Part shown: positions 43,996 through 52,678 of the stretch, one piece after another
Layout of the letters: each line of letters begins with the position of its first letter
Position numbering within the stretch: position 1 is the first letter of the stretch
NCBI RefSeq assembly: GCF_017168145.1
Contig: NZ_JADQTL010000009.1
Location: forward strand, 620,001 to 684,000
Source: Anaerovorax sp. IOR16
GTDB taxonomy: Bacteria > Bacillota > Clostridia > Peptostreptococcales > Anaerovoracaceae
DNA length: 64,000 bases
Direction: 5' to 3'
Notes under the pieces: generated by a model
What the model was told of the DNA's origin: nothing
The model's input: the letters and a program-made list of their open reading frames with translations, nothing else
Databases searched by the model: none
Made by a program: the position numbers and the translations under genes

Positions 43996-44643
43996 TTGAG
44001 CACAGAAATAATGTATCAGGTTGGAGGATTTATTTTAAGCGGTGCAGTAGTGGCAATTAAGGTTTACGTGGCTACGATTGTATTTTCCATTCCTTTAGGA
44101 ATGCTTTTCGCAATGGGAAAATTATCGAGGTGTAAACCGTTACTTTGGCTTTTAGAAGGATATACTTGGCTGTTTCGAGGAACTCCGCTTCTTTTACAAT
44201 TATTCTTTGTTTATTATGGGCTTCCGTATTATGGGATTGTCTTTACTCCCTTAATAGCAGCTTGTGTAACCTTTGTAATTAATTATGCTGCTTATTTTAC
44301 AGAAATTTTTCGTGCCGGTATTCAGTCAATCGATTCCGGACAATATGAAGCAGCAAAGGCATTGGGAATGAATTACAGTCAAACAATGAGAAGAATCATT
44401 CTACCCCAATCGTTGAAAAGGGTGATTCCGCCACTAGGCAACGAAGCGGTGACTTTGATTAAGGATACAGCTCTTTGTTCTGCCATTACACTTCCTGAAA
44501 TTCTAAAAAATACAAATTCAATGGTTACTACTTACTTTGAAATTAAATGGTATTTTTTTGCCGCGGTTATTTACCTAGTTATTACATTGGTGATTATTCA
44601 GGTATTTAAGTACCTTGAAAAAAAGTTCGGTTATTATCGGTAG
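43996..44643 (+). CDS. Amino-acid ABC transporter permease (HisM/GlnP type)
   Basis: A 215-aa protein with five membrane helices and the EAA loop EAAKALGMNYSQTMRRIILPQSLKRVIPPLGNEAV near residues 115-149. It starts with TTG, AGGAGGTC at 6 bases upstream. It forms a homodimer across the membrane with the ATPase encoded next. Confidence 0.92.
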   Translation: MSTEIMYQVGGFILSGAVVAIKVYVATIVFSIPLGMLFAMGKLSRCKPLLWLLEGYTWLFRGTPLLLQLFFVYYGLPYYGIVFTPLIAACVTFVINYAAYFTEIFRAGIQSIDSGQYEAAKALGMNYSQTMRRIILPQSLKRVIPPLGNEAVTLIKDTALCSAITLPEILKNTNSMVTTYFEIKWYFFAAVIYLVITLVIIQVFKYLEKKFGYYR

Positions 44644-44652
44644 GGGGTAGTC

Positions 44653-45414
44653 ATGGAAGTTATTTCAGTACAAAATTTACATAAAAAATTTAGAGATCTT
44701 GAAGTTTTGCAGGGAATTAATCTTTCGGTTCAAAAAGGAGAAATTGTATCCATTATCGGACCATCTGGTTCCGGAAAAAGTACATTTTTACGATGTTTGA
44801 ATCATTTAGAAACGGCAGATAAGGGAAGCATAAGCTTTCATGGAAATTATATTGCAAAAGAAGATTCCAAGACAAATAAAGCAATTTATATAAGTAATAA
44901 AGAAATTCTTTCGGTTTGCAATAAGCTAGGCATGGTTTTTCAGAATTTTAATCTTTTTCCTCATAAATCGGTCATTGAGAATTTAGTGGAAGCACCTATG
45001 ATTGTAAATAAGAAAACCAGAGCAGAAGCAGAAAAAATAGCCGATGATTTACTGAAAAAGGTAGGCCTATCTCAAAAAAGAGAGTCTTACCCTTTTGAAC
45101 TCTCTGGCGGCCAGAAGCAGCGCGTTGCCATCGCGCGAGCATTGGCCATGGAACCCGAGATTATGCTGTTTGATGAACCTACTTCTGCCTTGGACCCCGA
45201 ACTCATTGGTGAAGTACTTCAAGTAATTAAACAGTTAGCGGAAGAGCGTATGACAATGATTATCGTTACGCATGAAATGAACTTTGCTCGTGAAATCTCA
45301 GACAGGGTCATTTTTATGGATCATGGAGAGATTGTTGCGGAAGGCACGCCAGAGCAGGTTTTGGTGAATCCAGAACATCCAAGAATCAAAACTTTTTTAA
45401 ATCTTGTAAAATAA
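44653..45414 (+). CDS. Amino-acid ABC transporter ATP-binding protein (GlnQ type)
   Basis: A 253-aa ATPase with Walker [13 protein letters not shown]-loop [11 protein letters not shown], signature [17 protein letters not shown], Walker [16 protein letters not shown] and switch THEMNFA. It powers the importer encoded upstream and lies 9 bases after the permease. Confidence 0.95.
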   Translation: MEVISVQNLHKKFRDLEVLQGINLSVQKGEIVSIIGPSGSGKSTFLRCLNHLETADKGSISFHGNYIAKEDSKTNKAIYISNKEILSVCNKLGMVFQNFNLFPHKSVIENLVEAPMIVNKKTRAEAEKIADDLLKKVGLSQKRESYPFELSGGQKQRVAIARALAMEPEIMLFDEPTSALDPELIGEVLQVIKQLAEERMTMIIVTHEMNFAREISDRVIFMDHGEIVAEGTPEQVLVNPEHPRIKTFLNLVK

Positions 45415-45422
45415 GACATATG

Positions 45423-45473
45423 AAATCTCCTTTCTACTTGATATAAAATCAATGTGGAGAGGAGATTTTTTGC
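45423..45473 (+). terminator. Terminator after the amino-acid importer
   Basis: AAATCTCCT and AGGAGATTT pair at the base of a larger imperfect stem-loop, followed by TTTT. Confidence 0.8.
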
Positions 45474-45528
45474 TCCTGCAATTTTTGTGAAAAATTTTGC
45501 GTCTATATACATAAAAGGGGGCAAATGT

Positions 45529-45870
45529 ATGGAGGGACAAACGAGTTGTATAATGATAAAAAAGCGCAGTATCATTTATAAAATTCCTTTACGGGATATT
45601 CTCTATATTTGCAAGAATTTAAGATTATCTTGTGTCATAACTATCTCCGGAGAGCAACATACCTTTTATGCTAAGTTTGATGAAATTCAGCCATTTTTAA
45701 ATAAAAGTTTTTTACAATGTCACAAGAGTTATATTGTAAATTTAGAAAAAGTTATTGCACTGCAGGCTGCTTGGTTTTGGTTAGAAAATGGAGAGCATCT
45801 TCCAATCAGCCAAAAACGTCGAAAGAAGAGCAGAGAATATTATCAGAATTATTTAAGGGGAAACTTGTAA
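45529..45870 (+). CDS. Stand-alone LytTR DNA-binding domain protein
   Basis: A 113-aa protein consisting almost only of a LytTR domain: IIYKIPLRDILYICKNLRLSCVITISGEQHTFYAKFDEIQPFLNKSFLQCHKSYIVNLEKVIAL. It has no receiver domain and no membrane segment, so its activity must be controlled by level or partner rather than by phosphorylation. The ATG at 45529 has AAAAGGGGGC upstream. Target unknown; the neighbouring terminator means it is probably transcribed on its own. Confidence 0.85.
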   Translation: MEGQTSCIMIKKRSIIYKIPLRDILYICKNLRLSCVITISGEQHTFYAKFDEIQPFLNKSFLQCHKSYIVNLEKVIALQAAWFWLENGEHLPISQKRRKKSREYYQNYLRGNL

Positions 45871-45876
45871 TTTTTG

Positions 45877-45905
45877 TTGATTTTTGAACTGAATTAGTGT
45901 ATAGT
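45877..45905 (+). promoter_or_regulatory. Promoter of rpsB-tsf
   Basis: TTGATT (45877-45882), 17-base spacer, TATAGT (45900-45905). A leader of about 120 bases follows before rpsB and contains GC-richer segments that might be an S2 autoregulatory leader; I cannot fold it with confidence. Confidence 0.6.
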
Positions 45906-46035
45906 ATCTAAGGATGTTTGAAAAATATCTAAAAAATTATTAAAAACACACATGCAGTTACTTGAATACTGGTGCCCATAGAGGTTGTTATTTCAAGGAT
46001 TAGCTGGGTGGAGGAAAAAACCAGGAGGTAAAATT

Positions 46036-46785
46036 ATGGCAGTTATTTCAATGAAACAACTATTAGAAGCAGGTGTTCATTTTGGACACCAAACAAGAAG
46101 ATGGAACCCTAAGATGGCTCCTTATATCTTTACTGAAAGAAATGGTATCTATATCATTGACTTACAGAAAACGGTAAAGAAAATTGATGAAGCATACGCT
46201 TTTGTAAAGGAAGTTGCGGAATCCGGAAAATCCGTATTGTTTGTAGGAACAAAGAAGCAAGCTCAGGCTGCAATTGCAGACGAAGCAACAAAATGCGGTA
46301 TGTTTTTTGTAAATGAAAGATGGTTGGGCGGTATGCTCACTAACTATAAGACCATTTCCATGAGAATTAAGAGATTAAATGAAATCAAGGCAATGGAAAC
46401 TGATGGTACTTTCGCAGCTTTAACTAAAAAAGAAGTAACAAAGCTGAGAGGCGAATTGGAAAAGCTTGAAAAATATTTGGGCGGTATTAAAGAAATGAAG
46501 AACATGCCTGGTGCAATGTTTGTTGTAGATCCTAAGAAGGAAAAAATTGCTATCAAAGAAGCAAGAATTTTAGGTATTCCTATCGTAGGTATTTGTGATA
46601 CTAACTGTGACCCAGATGATGTTGATTACATTATCCCTGCAAACGATGATGCAATTCGAGCAGTAAAATTGATTTCTTCTAAGATTGCAGATGCTGTTAT
46701 CGAAGGAAAGCAGGGAGAATCTATGGATGATAGCGAAGCAACGGTTGAACCGGTTGCAGAAGTGGAAGCTCCTGTAGAAGCATAA
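46036..46785 (+). CDS. rpsB: 30S ribosomal protein S2
   Basis: A 249-aa protein: [38 protein letters not shown]... with all usual S2 segments and an acidic C-terminal tail ([13 protein letters not shown]). The ATG at 46036 with CCAGGAGG upstream is used; an upstream frame from 45985 lacks conservation. Confidence 0.98.
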   Translation: MAVISMKQLLEAGVHFGHQTRRWNPKMAPYIFTERNGIYIIDLQKTVKKIDEAYAFVKEVAESGKSVLFVGTKKQAQAAIADEATKCGMFFVNERWLGGMLTNYKTISMRIKRLNEIKAMETDGTFAALTKKEVTKLRGELEKLEKYLGGIKEMKNMPGAMFVVDPKKEKIAIKEARILGIPIVGICDTNCDPDDVDYIIPANDDAIRAVKLISSKIADAVIEGKQGESMDDSEATVEPVAEVEAPVEA

Positions 46786-46836
46786 TCATTTTATGCTTTG
46801 AAACAGATTGAAAACAATACAAAGGAGAGAAACGAT

Positions 46837-47751
46837 ATGGCAATTAGTGCAAGTATGGTAAAAGAACTGCGTGAAGCGACAGGCGCAGGTATGATGGACT
46901 GTAAAAAGGTTTTGGTTGAAGCTGACGGTGACATGGAAAAAGCAATTGAACTGTTAAGAGAAAAAGGTTTGGCTTCTGCAGCGAAAAAGGCTGGAAGAAT
47001 TGCTTCCGAAGGATTAGTAAAATTAGCTTTTTCTGCGGATGGTAAAAAAGCAGCTGCCGTTGAGGTAAACTCCGAAACAGATTTCGTAGCTAAGAATGAA
47101 GAATTTGTGGAATTTGTAGCAACACTTTCTGAAATCGCTTTGGATGCAGAATCTGAAAATGTGGAAAACTTTATGAATGCAGATTATCGTGGTGAAGGAA
47201 CCGTTGCCGATGTATTAAAAGCAAAAATCGCAAAAATCGGTGAAAACATGAACGTACGTCGTATTGCTAAATGTAATACTCCTGGCGTTGTTTATGTAGG
47301 ATATATTCATGGTGCTGGAAAGATTGGTGTTATTGTAGGATTAGAAACCGAAGCATCTGCAGAAGAAGTTGCTACTGTTGGTAGAGACGTTGCAATGCAG
47401 GTTGCTTCTATGAATCCACAATTCGTTGATGAAAGCGGAGTTGATCCAGAATTTATTGAACATGAGAAAAAGATTCTTGTTCAGCAGGCAATCAATGAAG
47501 GAAAACCGGCTGATATCGTTGAAAAAATGGTAATTGGTCGTTTAAAGAAGGAATTAAAAGAAACTTGTCTTGTAGAGCAAAAGTTCGTAAAGAATGGTGA
47601 AATGAGCGTAAAACAGTATGTTGATTCTGTAGCAAAAGAAATTGGAAAATCCATTCGCGTTGCAGAGATGGTTCGTTTCGAAGTTGGCGAAGGTCTTGAA
47701 AAGAAAGAAGAAAACTTTGCAGAAGAAGTTGCAAAGCAAATGGGTAACTAA
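46837..47751 (+). CDS. tsf: Translation elongation factor Ts
   Basis: A 304-aa protein: MAISASMVKELREATGAGMMDCKKVL, then VNSETDFVAKNEEF. It reloads EF-Tu with GTP. AAAGGAGAG precedes the ATG at 46837. Confidence 0.98.
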   Translation: MAISASMVKELREATGAGMMDCKKVLVEADGDMEKAIELLREKGLASAAKKAGRIASEGLVKLAFSADGKKAAAVEVNSETDFVAKNEEFVEFVATLSEIALDAESENVENFMNADYRGEGTVADVLKAKIAKIGENMNVRRIAKCNTPGVVYVGYIHGAGKIGVIVGLETEASAEEVATVGRDVAMQVASMNPQFVDESGVDPEFIEHEKKILVQQAINEGKPADIVEKMVIGRLKKELKETCLVEQKFVKNGEMSVKQYVDSVAKEIGKSIRVAEMVRFEVGEGLEKKEENFAEEVAKQMGN

Positions 47752-47772
47752 TATAACTTAGTTTCAAAAATT

Positions 47773-47822
47773 AATCGTAAGTATTGTGACTCATAAAGTC
47801 ATAGTACTTACGATTTTTTATT
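47773..47822 (+). terminator. Terminator after tsf
   Basis: AATCGTAAGTA pairs with TACTTACGATT with an inner GTGACT/AGTCAT stem, followed by TTTTTT. Confidence 0.9.
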
Positions 47823-47940
47823 GTTAGAGAATTGGATTTTAGTGAAAAGAGGTATAAAACTTATAGAAATCAGTTATAACGATTTGATCTTTTACGGTTA
47901 GGATAATTTATAAAATTATATAGTTCTCTTTTTTTCTTTA

Positions 47941-47949
47941 TGCTATAAT
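47941..47949 (+). promoter_or_regulatory. Extended -10 promoter upstream of the GGDEF-EAL gene
   Basis: TGCTATAAT at 47941-47949 is a strong extended -10 without a good -35. It lies about 90 bases upstream of the start of the interrupted GGDEF-EAL gene. Confidence 0.45.
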
Positions 47950-48040
47950 GTCAATACTTAAATATTAATGTATGATTTTATACAAATTAGGGATGGAGAA
48001 ATGAATGATGTCAAACTGCTTTTAGGAAGGAATGCAATCA

Positions 48041-48214
48041 ATGAAAAAGAAAATTTATACCATCATTACATTAATTGCAATTTTTATTATCTATTTTGCA
48101 AGCGTAAAATTAGAAAATAAATTATTTGGAAATATTTTAGCACCAGTTGTTACGTTTGTATCATCATTCATACTTTTGGGAAGTATAAAAAAAATAAAAA
48201 ATAAACAAAAAAAA
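48041..48214 (+). pseudogene. 5' fragment of a GGDEF-EAL gene interrupted by an IS256-family element
   Basis: This fragment encodes the first 58 residues (MKKKIYTIITLIAIFIIYFASVK and a second hydrophobic segment), two membrane segments of a sensor. At 48215 the insertion begins; the frame runs on into the element and stops at 48238 (added GSILKFV). Deleting the element and one 8-bp duplicate joins this fragment in frame to the piece beginning LYWSLVFL at 49705. The start at 48041 has GGAAGGA upstream; an ATG at 48032 is very close to that site. Confidence 0.85.
48207..48214 (+). repeat. 8-bp target-site duplication, left copy
   Basis: Eight A bases directly left of the GGG that starts the IS element. 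The matching right copy is at 49697-49704. Duplications of 8-9 bp are the rule for the IS256 family. A homopolymer is a weak duplication by itself, but the restored frame supports it. Confidence 0.8.
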
Positions 48215-48240
48215 GGGAGTATCCTAAAGTTTGTGTAAAC
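48215..48240 (+). repeat. IS256-family left inverted repeat
   Basis: Left terminal repeat of the element; the inner 11 bases TTTGTGTAAAC (48230-48240) are the strongest match to the right end. Confidence 0.85.
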
Positions 48241-48278
48241 CTCTAAACTGATGTAAGATAAATATATCAGTTTGGAGG
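48240..48278 (+). promoter_or_regulatory. Hairpin sequestering the transposase ribosome binding site
   Basis: CCTCTAAACTGAT (48240-48252) pairs with ATCAGTTTGGAGG (48266-48278), 13 bp with one G-T pair and a 13-base loop. The right arm contains the GGAGG ribosome binding site, and TTTTATTT follows, so it can block translation of read-through transcripts or even terminate them. Confidence 0.75.
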
Positions 48279-48286
48279 TTTTATTT

Positions 48287-49543
48287 ATGCCCAAAAGAAG
48301 AAAAGAATCACCCCAAAAACAAGCAATCAGAAAAATGATGCAGGAATACTTAAAAGAGAATGATATTCCTATCAAAAATGGTACAGATGTCAATTCTGTT
48401 ATGCGTGATATGATGTCTGTATTACTGGAGGGTTCTCTGGAAGGAGAATTAGAAGACGAACTGGGATACTCAAAATATGACTATCGGAATAAGGAAACCG
48501 ACAATAGTCGGAATGGATATTCTTCTAAAATCATGCATACAAACTATGGAGATATGAATGTTGCTATTCCTCGTGACCGTAATGGAGAATATGAACCCCA
48601 GCTTATCAAGAAATATCAAAATACCGTTACGCAAGATATGGAAGAAAGGATACTTTCCATGTATGCAAAAGGTATGACTACAAATGATATTGAATCCCAT
48701 ATGCGTGAGTTATATGACATTGATATTTCTGACAGTACGATTAGCCGAGTTACTGATAAAATTATACCGATTGTAAAGGAATGGCAGGAACGTCCTTTGG
48801 AAGAAGTATATGCGGTTGTTTTTATGGATGCAATTCATTTCCACGTTCGTAGTGAAGGAAGAATACGAAAAAAGGCTGTGTATATTGCTTTGGGAATTGA
48901 TATGAATGGTAGAAAGGACGTTTTAGGTATGTATGTTGGTGAAAATGAAAATGCTAAATTCTGGCTTTCTATACTGAATGGGCTAAAAAATCGTGGTGTA
49001 AAAGATATCTTAATAACATGTATTGATGGACTAAGTGGATTTCCACAAGCAATTGAAGCAGTCTATCCTGAAACAGAGATACAGCAGTGCATTATTCATC
49101 AAATCCGTAACTCCACTAAATTTGTATCCTACAAAGATTTGAAAGCTCTGATGGCTGATTTGAAGCGAGTCTATACTGCCCCAACAGAAGAATTAGCCCT
49201 AAATGAATTGGAGTTGTTTCAAGAAAAATGGGATGTAAAATATCCGAAAATCTATAAATCTTGGCATGATAATTGGTCAACTTTAGCAACCTATTTTAAA
49301 TATCCTGAAGCTGTTAGGCGGCTTATTTATACCACAAATGCCATTGAGGGATTTAATCGTCAACTTCGTAAAGTAACAAAAAGCAAGACAATTTTTCCTT
49401 CTGACGATAGCCTTTTAAAAATGCTATATCTGGCAACGATAGATATCACAAAAAAGTGGACAGGATATCGTAGGGACTGGGGACGGATATATTCCCAGTT
49501 AGAGATTTATTTTGAGGAAAGACTAAAAAATCTCAACTTCTAA
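48287..49543 (+). CDS. IS256-family transposase
   Basis: A 418-aa transposase. Residues about 1-170 hold the MPKRRKESPQKQAIRKMMQEYL start and the helix-turn-helix region (MYAKGMTTNDIESHMRELYDIDISDSTISRVTDKI). The DDE catalytic residues are the Asp in VVFMDAIHF, the Asp in CIDGLSGFPQAIEAVYP and the Glu in TTNAIEGFNRQLRK. The length is normal for the family and the frame is uninterrupted, so it is probably active. The ATG at 48287 has GGAGG 8 bases upstream (inside a hairpin). Confidence 0.95.
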   Translation: MPKRRKESPQKQAIRKMMQEYLKENDIPIKNGTDVNSVMRDMMSVLLEGSLEGELEDELGYSKYDYRNKETDNSRNGYSSKIMHTNYGDMNVAIPRDRNGEYEPQLIKKYQNTVTQDMEERILSMYAKGMTTNDIESHMRELYDIDISDSTISRVTDKIIPIVKEWQERPLEEVYAVVFMDAIHFHVRSEGRIRKKAVYIALGIDMNGRKDVLGMYVGENENAKFWLSILNGLKNRGVKDILITCIDGLSGFPQAIEAVYPETEIQQCIIHQIRNSTKFVSYKDLKALMADLKRVYTAPTEELALNELELFQEKWDVKYPKIYKSWHDNWSTLATYFKYPEAVRRLIYTTNAIEGFNRQLRKVTKSKTIFPSDDSLLKMLYLATIDITKKWTGYRRDWGRIYSQLEIYFEERLKNLNF

Positions 49544-49550
49544 AAAACAA

Positions 49551-49571
49551 CTTGTTCGGCAAGTTTTATTG
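49551..49571 (+). terminator. Short terminator-like hairpin after the transposase
   Basis: AACTTG-TTCGG-CAAGTT, a 6-bp stem with a 5-base loop, followed by TTATT. It would act only weakly. Confidence 0.45.
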
Positions 49572-49596
49572 ACATGCAAAAAAATCATTGTATAAT
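49569..49596 (+). promoter_or_regulatory. Outward-facing consensus promoter in the right end of the IS
   Basis: TTGACA (49569-49574) and TATAAT (49591-49596), both perfect, with a 16-base spacer. It points out of the element into the 3' half of the interrupted GGDEF-EAL gene. Confidence 0.8.
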
Positions 49597-49670
49597 GCAA
49601 ACAAGGGTAGAATCCCAAAATTGACTCTGCCCTTAAGTAACTATTCACATATCTTATATCAGATTTTTGA

Positions 49671-49696
49671 GTTTACACAAAACTTGAAACTGTCCC
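49671..49696 (+). repeat. IS256-family right inverted repeat
   Basis: GTTTACACAAA...GTCCC, the complement-matching right end of the element, directly followed by the A-tract duplication. Confidence 0.85.
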
Positions 49697-49704
49697 AAAA
49701 AAAA
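49697..49704 (+). repeat. 8-bp target-site duplication, right copy
   Basis: Eight A bases directly after CCC of the right end, matching 48207-48214. Confidence 0.8.
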
Positions 49705-51867
49705 TTATATTGGAGTCTCGTTTTTTTATTTACTTTTTCTTGGTTTATTGCTGATTTTTCTTGGTTAATTTATGATGAAATCCTTTCTATTAATCCAATA
49801 AATATCGCTGGTATAAATATTATTTATACATTACCGAATGTCTTTTTAGCAATATTAATTACTGTATATTATATTAATAATTTTAAGAAATGGAATAAAT
49901 ATCAGTTAATTTTAGACAATATTGTAATAGATTCAATTCTTTTAATATTAATCTGGACTTTTATGTTTTCTCAAAATGGGATTACATTTCATACTAATTT
50001 TGATTATCTAAATACTCTGATATATCTATTTATAGATTTCTACATTCTTTCAGGAATTGCAACAATGATAATGTCTTTCAATTTAAAAAGACTTGAAAAA
50101 TATATTTTTGTAGTGCTTTTCGGAGCACTGATTTTTGTTTTCACCGATTTTCATTATGCTTATCTTTATTTTAATGATCTTTATGTTGCAAATACAATGA
50201 TAGATGGGGTGTATTCGATACCGAATGTATTATTTGCAATTGGAGCTATTTTGGCGCAGCCAGTTCGTATGCCCAAGGATGAATTTGAGGAAGAAATGCT
50301 TCCAGAAAATTATAGGAAGACAAGATATTTAAATGTTTTGCTATTAGTTTTTTTAGTATTATATATAATTAAATCCTATAGTCTTGAAATACTTTTTGCA
50401 TCTACTTGTATCATTCTTATCCATCAGTTTTTTACAGCTATAATACAAGATGCAATTCGAAGAGAATTTCTTTTAAAAAAAGAAGTACAGATGAATGAAC
50501 AATTAGAAAATGAGATAAAGGAAAGAACAGAAGAATTAATTTGTGCAAATAAAGCATTGGTGGAGATTTCCAATAAAGATGCCTTAACTGGATTATATAA
50601 TCGACGATATTTGATTGATTATTTAGATTCATTAATTTTAAACAAACCTAATAATTCCTTTGCATTGTTATACATGGATTTAGACCGATTTAAATCCATT
50701 AATGATACTTATGGTCATCCAATTGGGGACAAGATGTTAAATATTTTAAGCAAACGTTTCATAGATAATTGTCAACCTAATTGTACTATATTTCGAGTAG
50801 GTGGAGATGAATTCGTTTTATTAATTGAGAAACAGGTGAATCAATCGTATATTTACAAGATAGTTCATAAGATTTTAGATCTGATGCAGCAGCCGATTTT
50901 TATTGAGCCTTATGTATTTAGAACGGGTGTAAGTATTGGTATTGCTTTATTTCCACAAGATGCGGAAGATCGAGATTTGCTTATGAAATATGCAGATATT
51001 GCAATGTATGAAGCAAAGGTGAATTGTCGAGATTCTCATTATATGTTTTTTCATTCAAGCATTAGCCAAAAAATACAAAGACAGCATGAAATTGAGCTTC
51101 TTCTTAAAAATGTAGATTATACGAATGAGTTCTTATTGTATTATCAGCCTCAATACCGTTCTAGCGACCATTCTTTGGTTGGAGTAGAAGCTTTATTAAG
51201 ATGGAAGCATCCGGAGCAAGGTATGATTCCTCCTTTGGAATTTATTCCTATAGCAGAAGAAATCGGAGTGATTCAGCAAATTGGGAAGTGGGTGATTGGA
51301 GAGGCTTTTTCGCAAATAAAAAAATGGAATGAAGCGTATCATCTAAATTTAAAAATAGGAATTAATGTATCGCCGATACAAATGGAGGACATTCATTTTC
51401 TTACTTGGTTTCAAGAAAAACTTGCAAATGATCAAATCAATCCAAATTGGATTGATTTAGAAATTACTGAAGGGACTACAATGAATGCCACCGTCTCAAC
51501 GGAGGAGTTGTTTGATAAATTTAGTAATTTAGGGGTGACAATATCGATAGATGACTTTGGCACAGGATACTCTTCTTTAAGTTATATAAAGAAATTCCAT
51601 ATTAATACATTAAAAATTGCCAAAGAATTGATTGACAATATCGCAGAAGATCATAATACACTCTTAATTGTAAGAGCTATTGTCATGATGGCAAAGGGAA
51701 TGCAATTAAAAACAATTGCAGAAGGAGTGGAAGAAATCAAGCAAATTGAGATACTTTCGAAAATTGGATGTGATGAAATACAAGGATATTATTTTGGTAA
51801 ACCTCTTCCTGCTGAAGAATTGGAAAAAGAACATATAATAAAAAATATAAATAATGAAATACTTTAA
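49697..51867 (+). pseudogene. 3' fragment of the interrupted GGDEF-EAL gene, possibly still expressed
   Basis: Joined to the 48041 fragment it would make a protein of about 778 residues: an N-terminal membrane region with several helices (to about residue 290), a coiled-coil linker, a GGDEF domain with intact VGGDEFVLL and an EAL domain with EALLRWKHPEQG, the DDFGTGYSS loop and AEGVEE. So both cyclic-di-GMP synthesis and breakdown motifs look complete. The open frame continues leftward into the IS (to a TTG at 49588), and an outward promoter lies at 49569-49596; no strong ribosome binding site or ATG is seen downstream of that promoter, the first in-frame Met being far inside. Whether a truncated product is made is unknown. 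Confidence 0.85.
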
Positions 51868-51877
51868 ATTTAATGAG

Positions 51878-51907
51878 AAACACCCGAAAGAAACGGGTGT
51901 TTTTTGT
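51878..51907 (+). terminator. Bidirectional terminator after the GGDEF-EAL gene
   Basis: AAACACCCG-AAAGAAA-CGGGTGTTT, 9-bp stem, followed by TTTT. Works also for the minus-strand gene ending at 51909. Confidence 0.9.
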
Positions 51908-51908
51908 T

Positions 51909-52496
51909 TTATTGATTATTTTTGACCTGTAAATTAGAGGAAATAATACCTCTTGCCATGTAGCTTGCGATTAAGAAAATAATATCTTCAATCGAATTAT
52001 AGTTTAAAATTTCCTCTTCATAATTATCATTCGTTATTGCATTGATTTCATTGATTTTCAACTTAATGTATTGATATAGTAAGTATTTCCATTGATTTTC
52101 ATCCCAATATACATTAGTTCTGGCTAAAAATGAAGATAATTTATCTGCAACTCCATACCACTCTATAATTCTTGAATCAGTTAATACAGAATCACCGAAT
52201 TTTATAGCTTCCACGACTTTCATTGCAGATGTAATAAATTCTGTCATGATATTCATTAATCTTTGTGCAGCTACGGTACCGTAAAAAATATTAAAGGTAT
52301 TATAAAATTCTGTTGGTAAGTACAATAGATAATTTTTAACGGATTGTAAATTTCTTGTATCATAAATTGCAGCTTTTATATATGTTCTCATCCAAGATGC
52401 AAGATCCAACCATAGTTTTTGAAAAGCGATGATAATATTTACTTGATCATATGTAAGGTAGTTATTTTGAGTCGTTTCATCCGTTTGGTTTGCCAT
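51909..52496 (-). CDS. 195-aa protein of unknown function
   Basis: An acidic-to-neutral, probably all-helical protein with several aromatic residues: MANQTDETTQNNYLTYDQVN, then KLWLDLASWMRTYIKAAIYDTRNLQSV and, near the C-terminus, YNSIEDIIFLIASYMARGIISSNL. No signal peptide, clear membrane helix or known motif is recognised. It stands alone between the GGDEF-EAL gene and the osmolyte importer; its ribosome binding site (GGGAAGATT, about 8 bases upstream) is moderate. It could be a cytoplasmic or stress-related protein, which is a guess. Confidence 0.7.
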   Translation of the reverse strand: MANQTDETTQNNYLTYDQVNIIIAFQKLWLDLASWMRTYIKAAIYDTRNLQSVKNYLLYLPTEFYNTFNIFYGTVAAQRLMNIMTEFITSAMKVVEAIKFGDSVLTDSRIIEWYGVADKLSSFLARTNVYWDENQWKYLLYQYIKLKINEINAITNDNYEEEILNYNSIEDIIFLIASYMARGIISSNLQVKNNQ

Positions 52497-52605
52497 AATC
52501 TAATCTTCCCTATATATTTACTCTTTCATTATATGTTTCAGCATTATTAAATGAAACAATTATATTGTATAAATTGCTTTTGAAATATAGATAATTATAA
52601 TCAAT

Positions 52606-52634
52606 TTGACTAAGTAACAACTTGATGTTACAAT
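52606..52634 (+). promoter_or_regulatory. Promoter of the osmolyte importer operon with overlapping repeat
   Basis: TTGACT (52606-52611) and TACAAT (52629-52634), spacing 17. GTAAC (52614-52618) and GTTAC (52627-52631) form an inverted repeat inside it, and a further GTTACT lies near 52641, so an operator is likely. Confidence 0.65.
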
Positions 52635-52678
52635 AGAAGTGTTACTTTAAAAAAATCAAACAAGATGGGGGTGATACT

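Larger units (their letters stand above)
48215..49696 (+). mobile_element. IS256-family insertion sequence, complete
   Basis: A 1482-bp element bounded by GGGAGTATCCTAAAGT... at 48215 and ...ACTGTCCC at 49696. The 26-bp ends are imperfect inverted repeats matching at 18 positions; GTTTACACAAA (49671-49681) pairs with TTTGTGTAAAC at 48230-48240, and the outermost GGGA/TCCC agree. It carries one transposase gene, an RBS-covering hairpin near the left end and a consensus outward promoter near the right end. It sits in an A-tract inside a GGDEF-EAL gene. Intact ends, intact transposase and exact duplication suggest a recent or at least undecayed insertion. Confidence 0.9.

Noticed and set aside
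45906-46035. Ribosomal protein S2 leader RNA
   Set aside because: The interval is long enough and partly GC-rich, but I cannot match a known consensus by eye, so it is only mentioned with the promoter.
48215-48238. The last seven residues of the 65-codon ORF at 48041 as a native C-terminus
   Set aside because: They are encoded by the left end of the IS; the real gene continues at 49705.
49588-49704. Extension of the EAL-half frame into the IS (TTG start at 49588)
   Set aside because: The codons come from the IS terminal repeat, and the TTG lies upstream of the expected transcript start, so it is not a native N-terminus.
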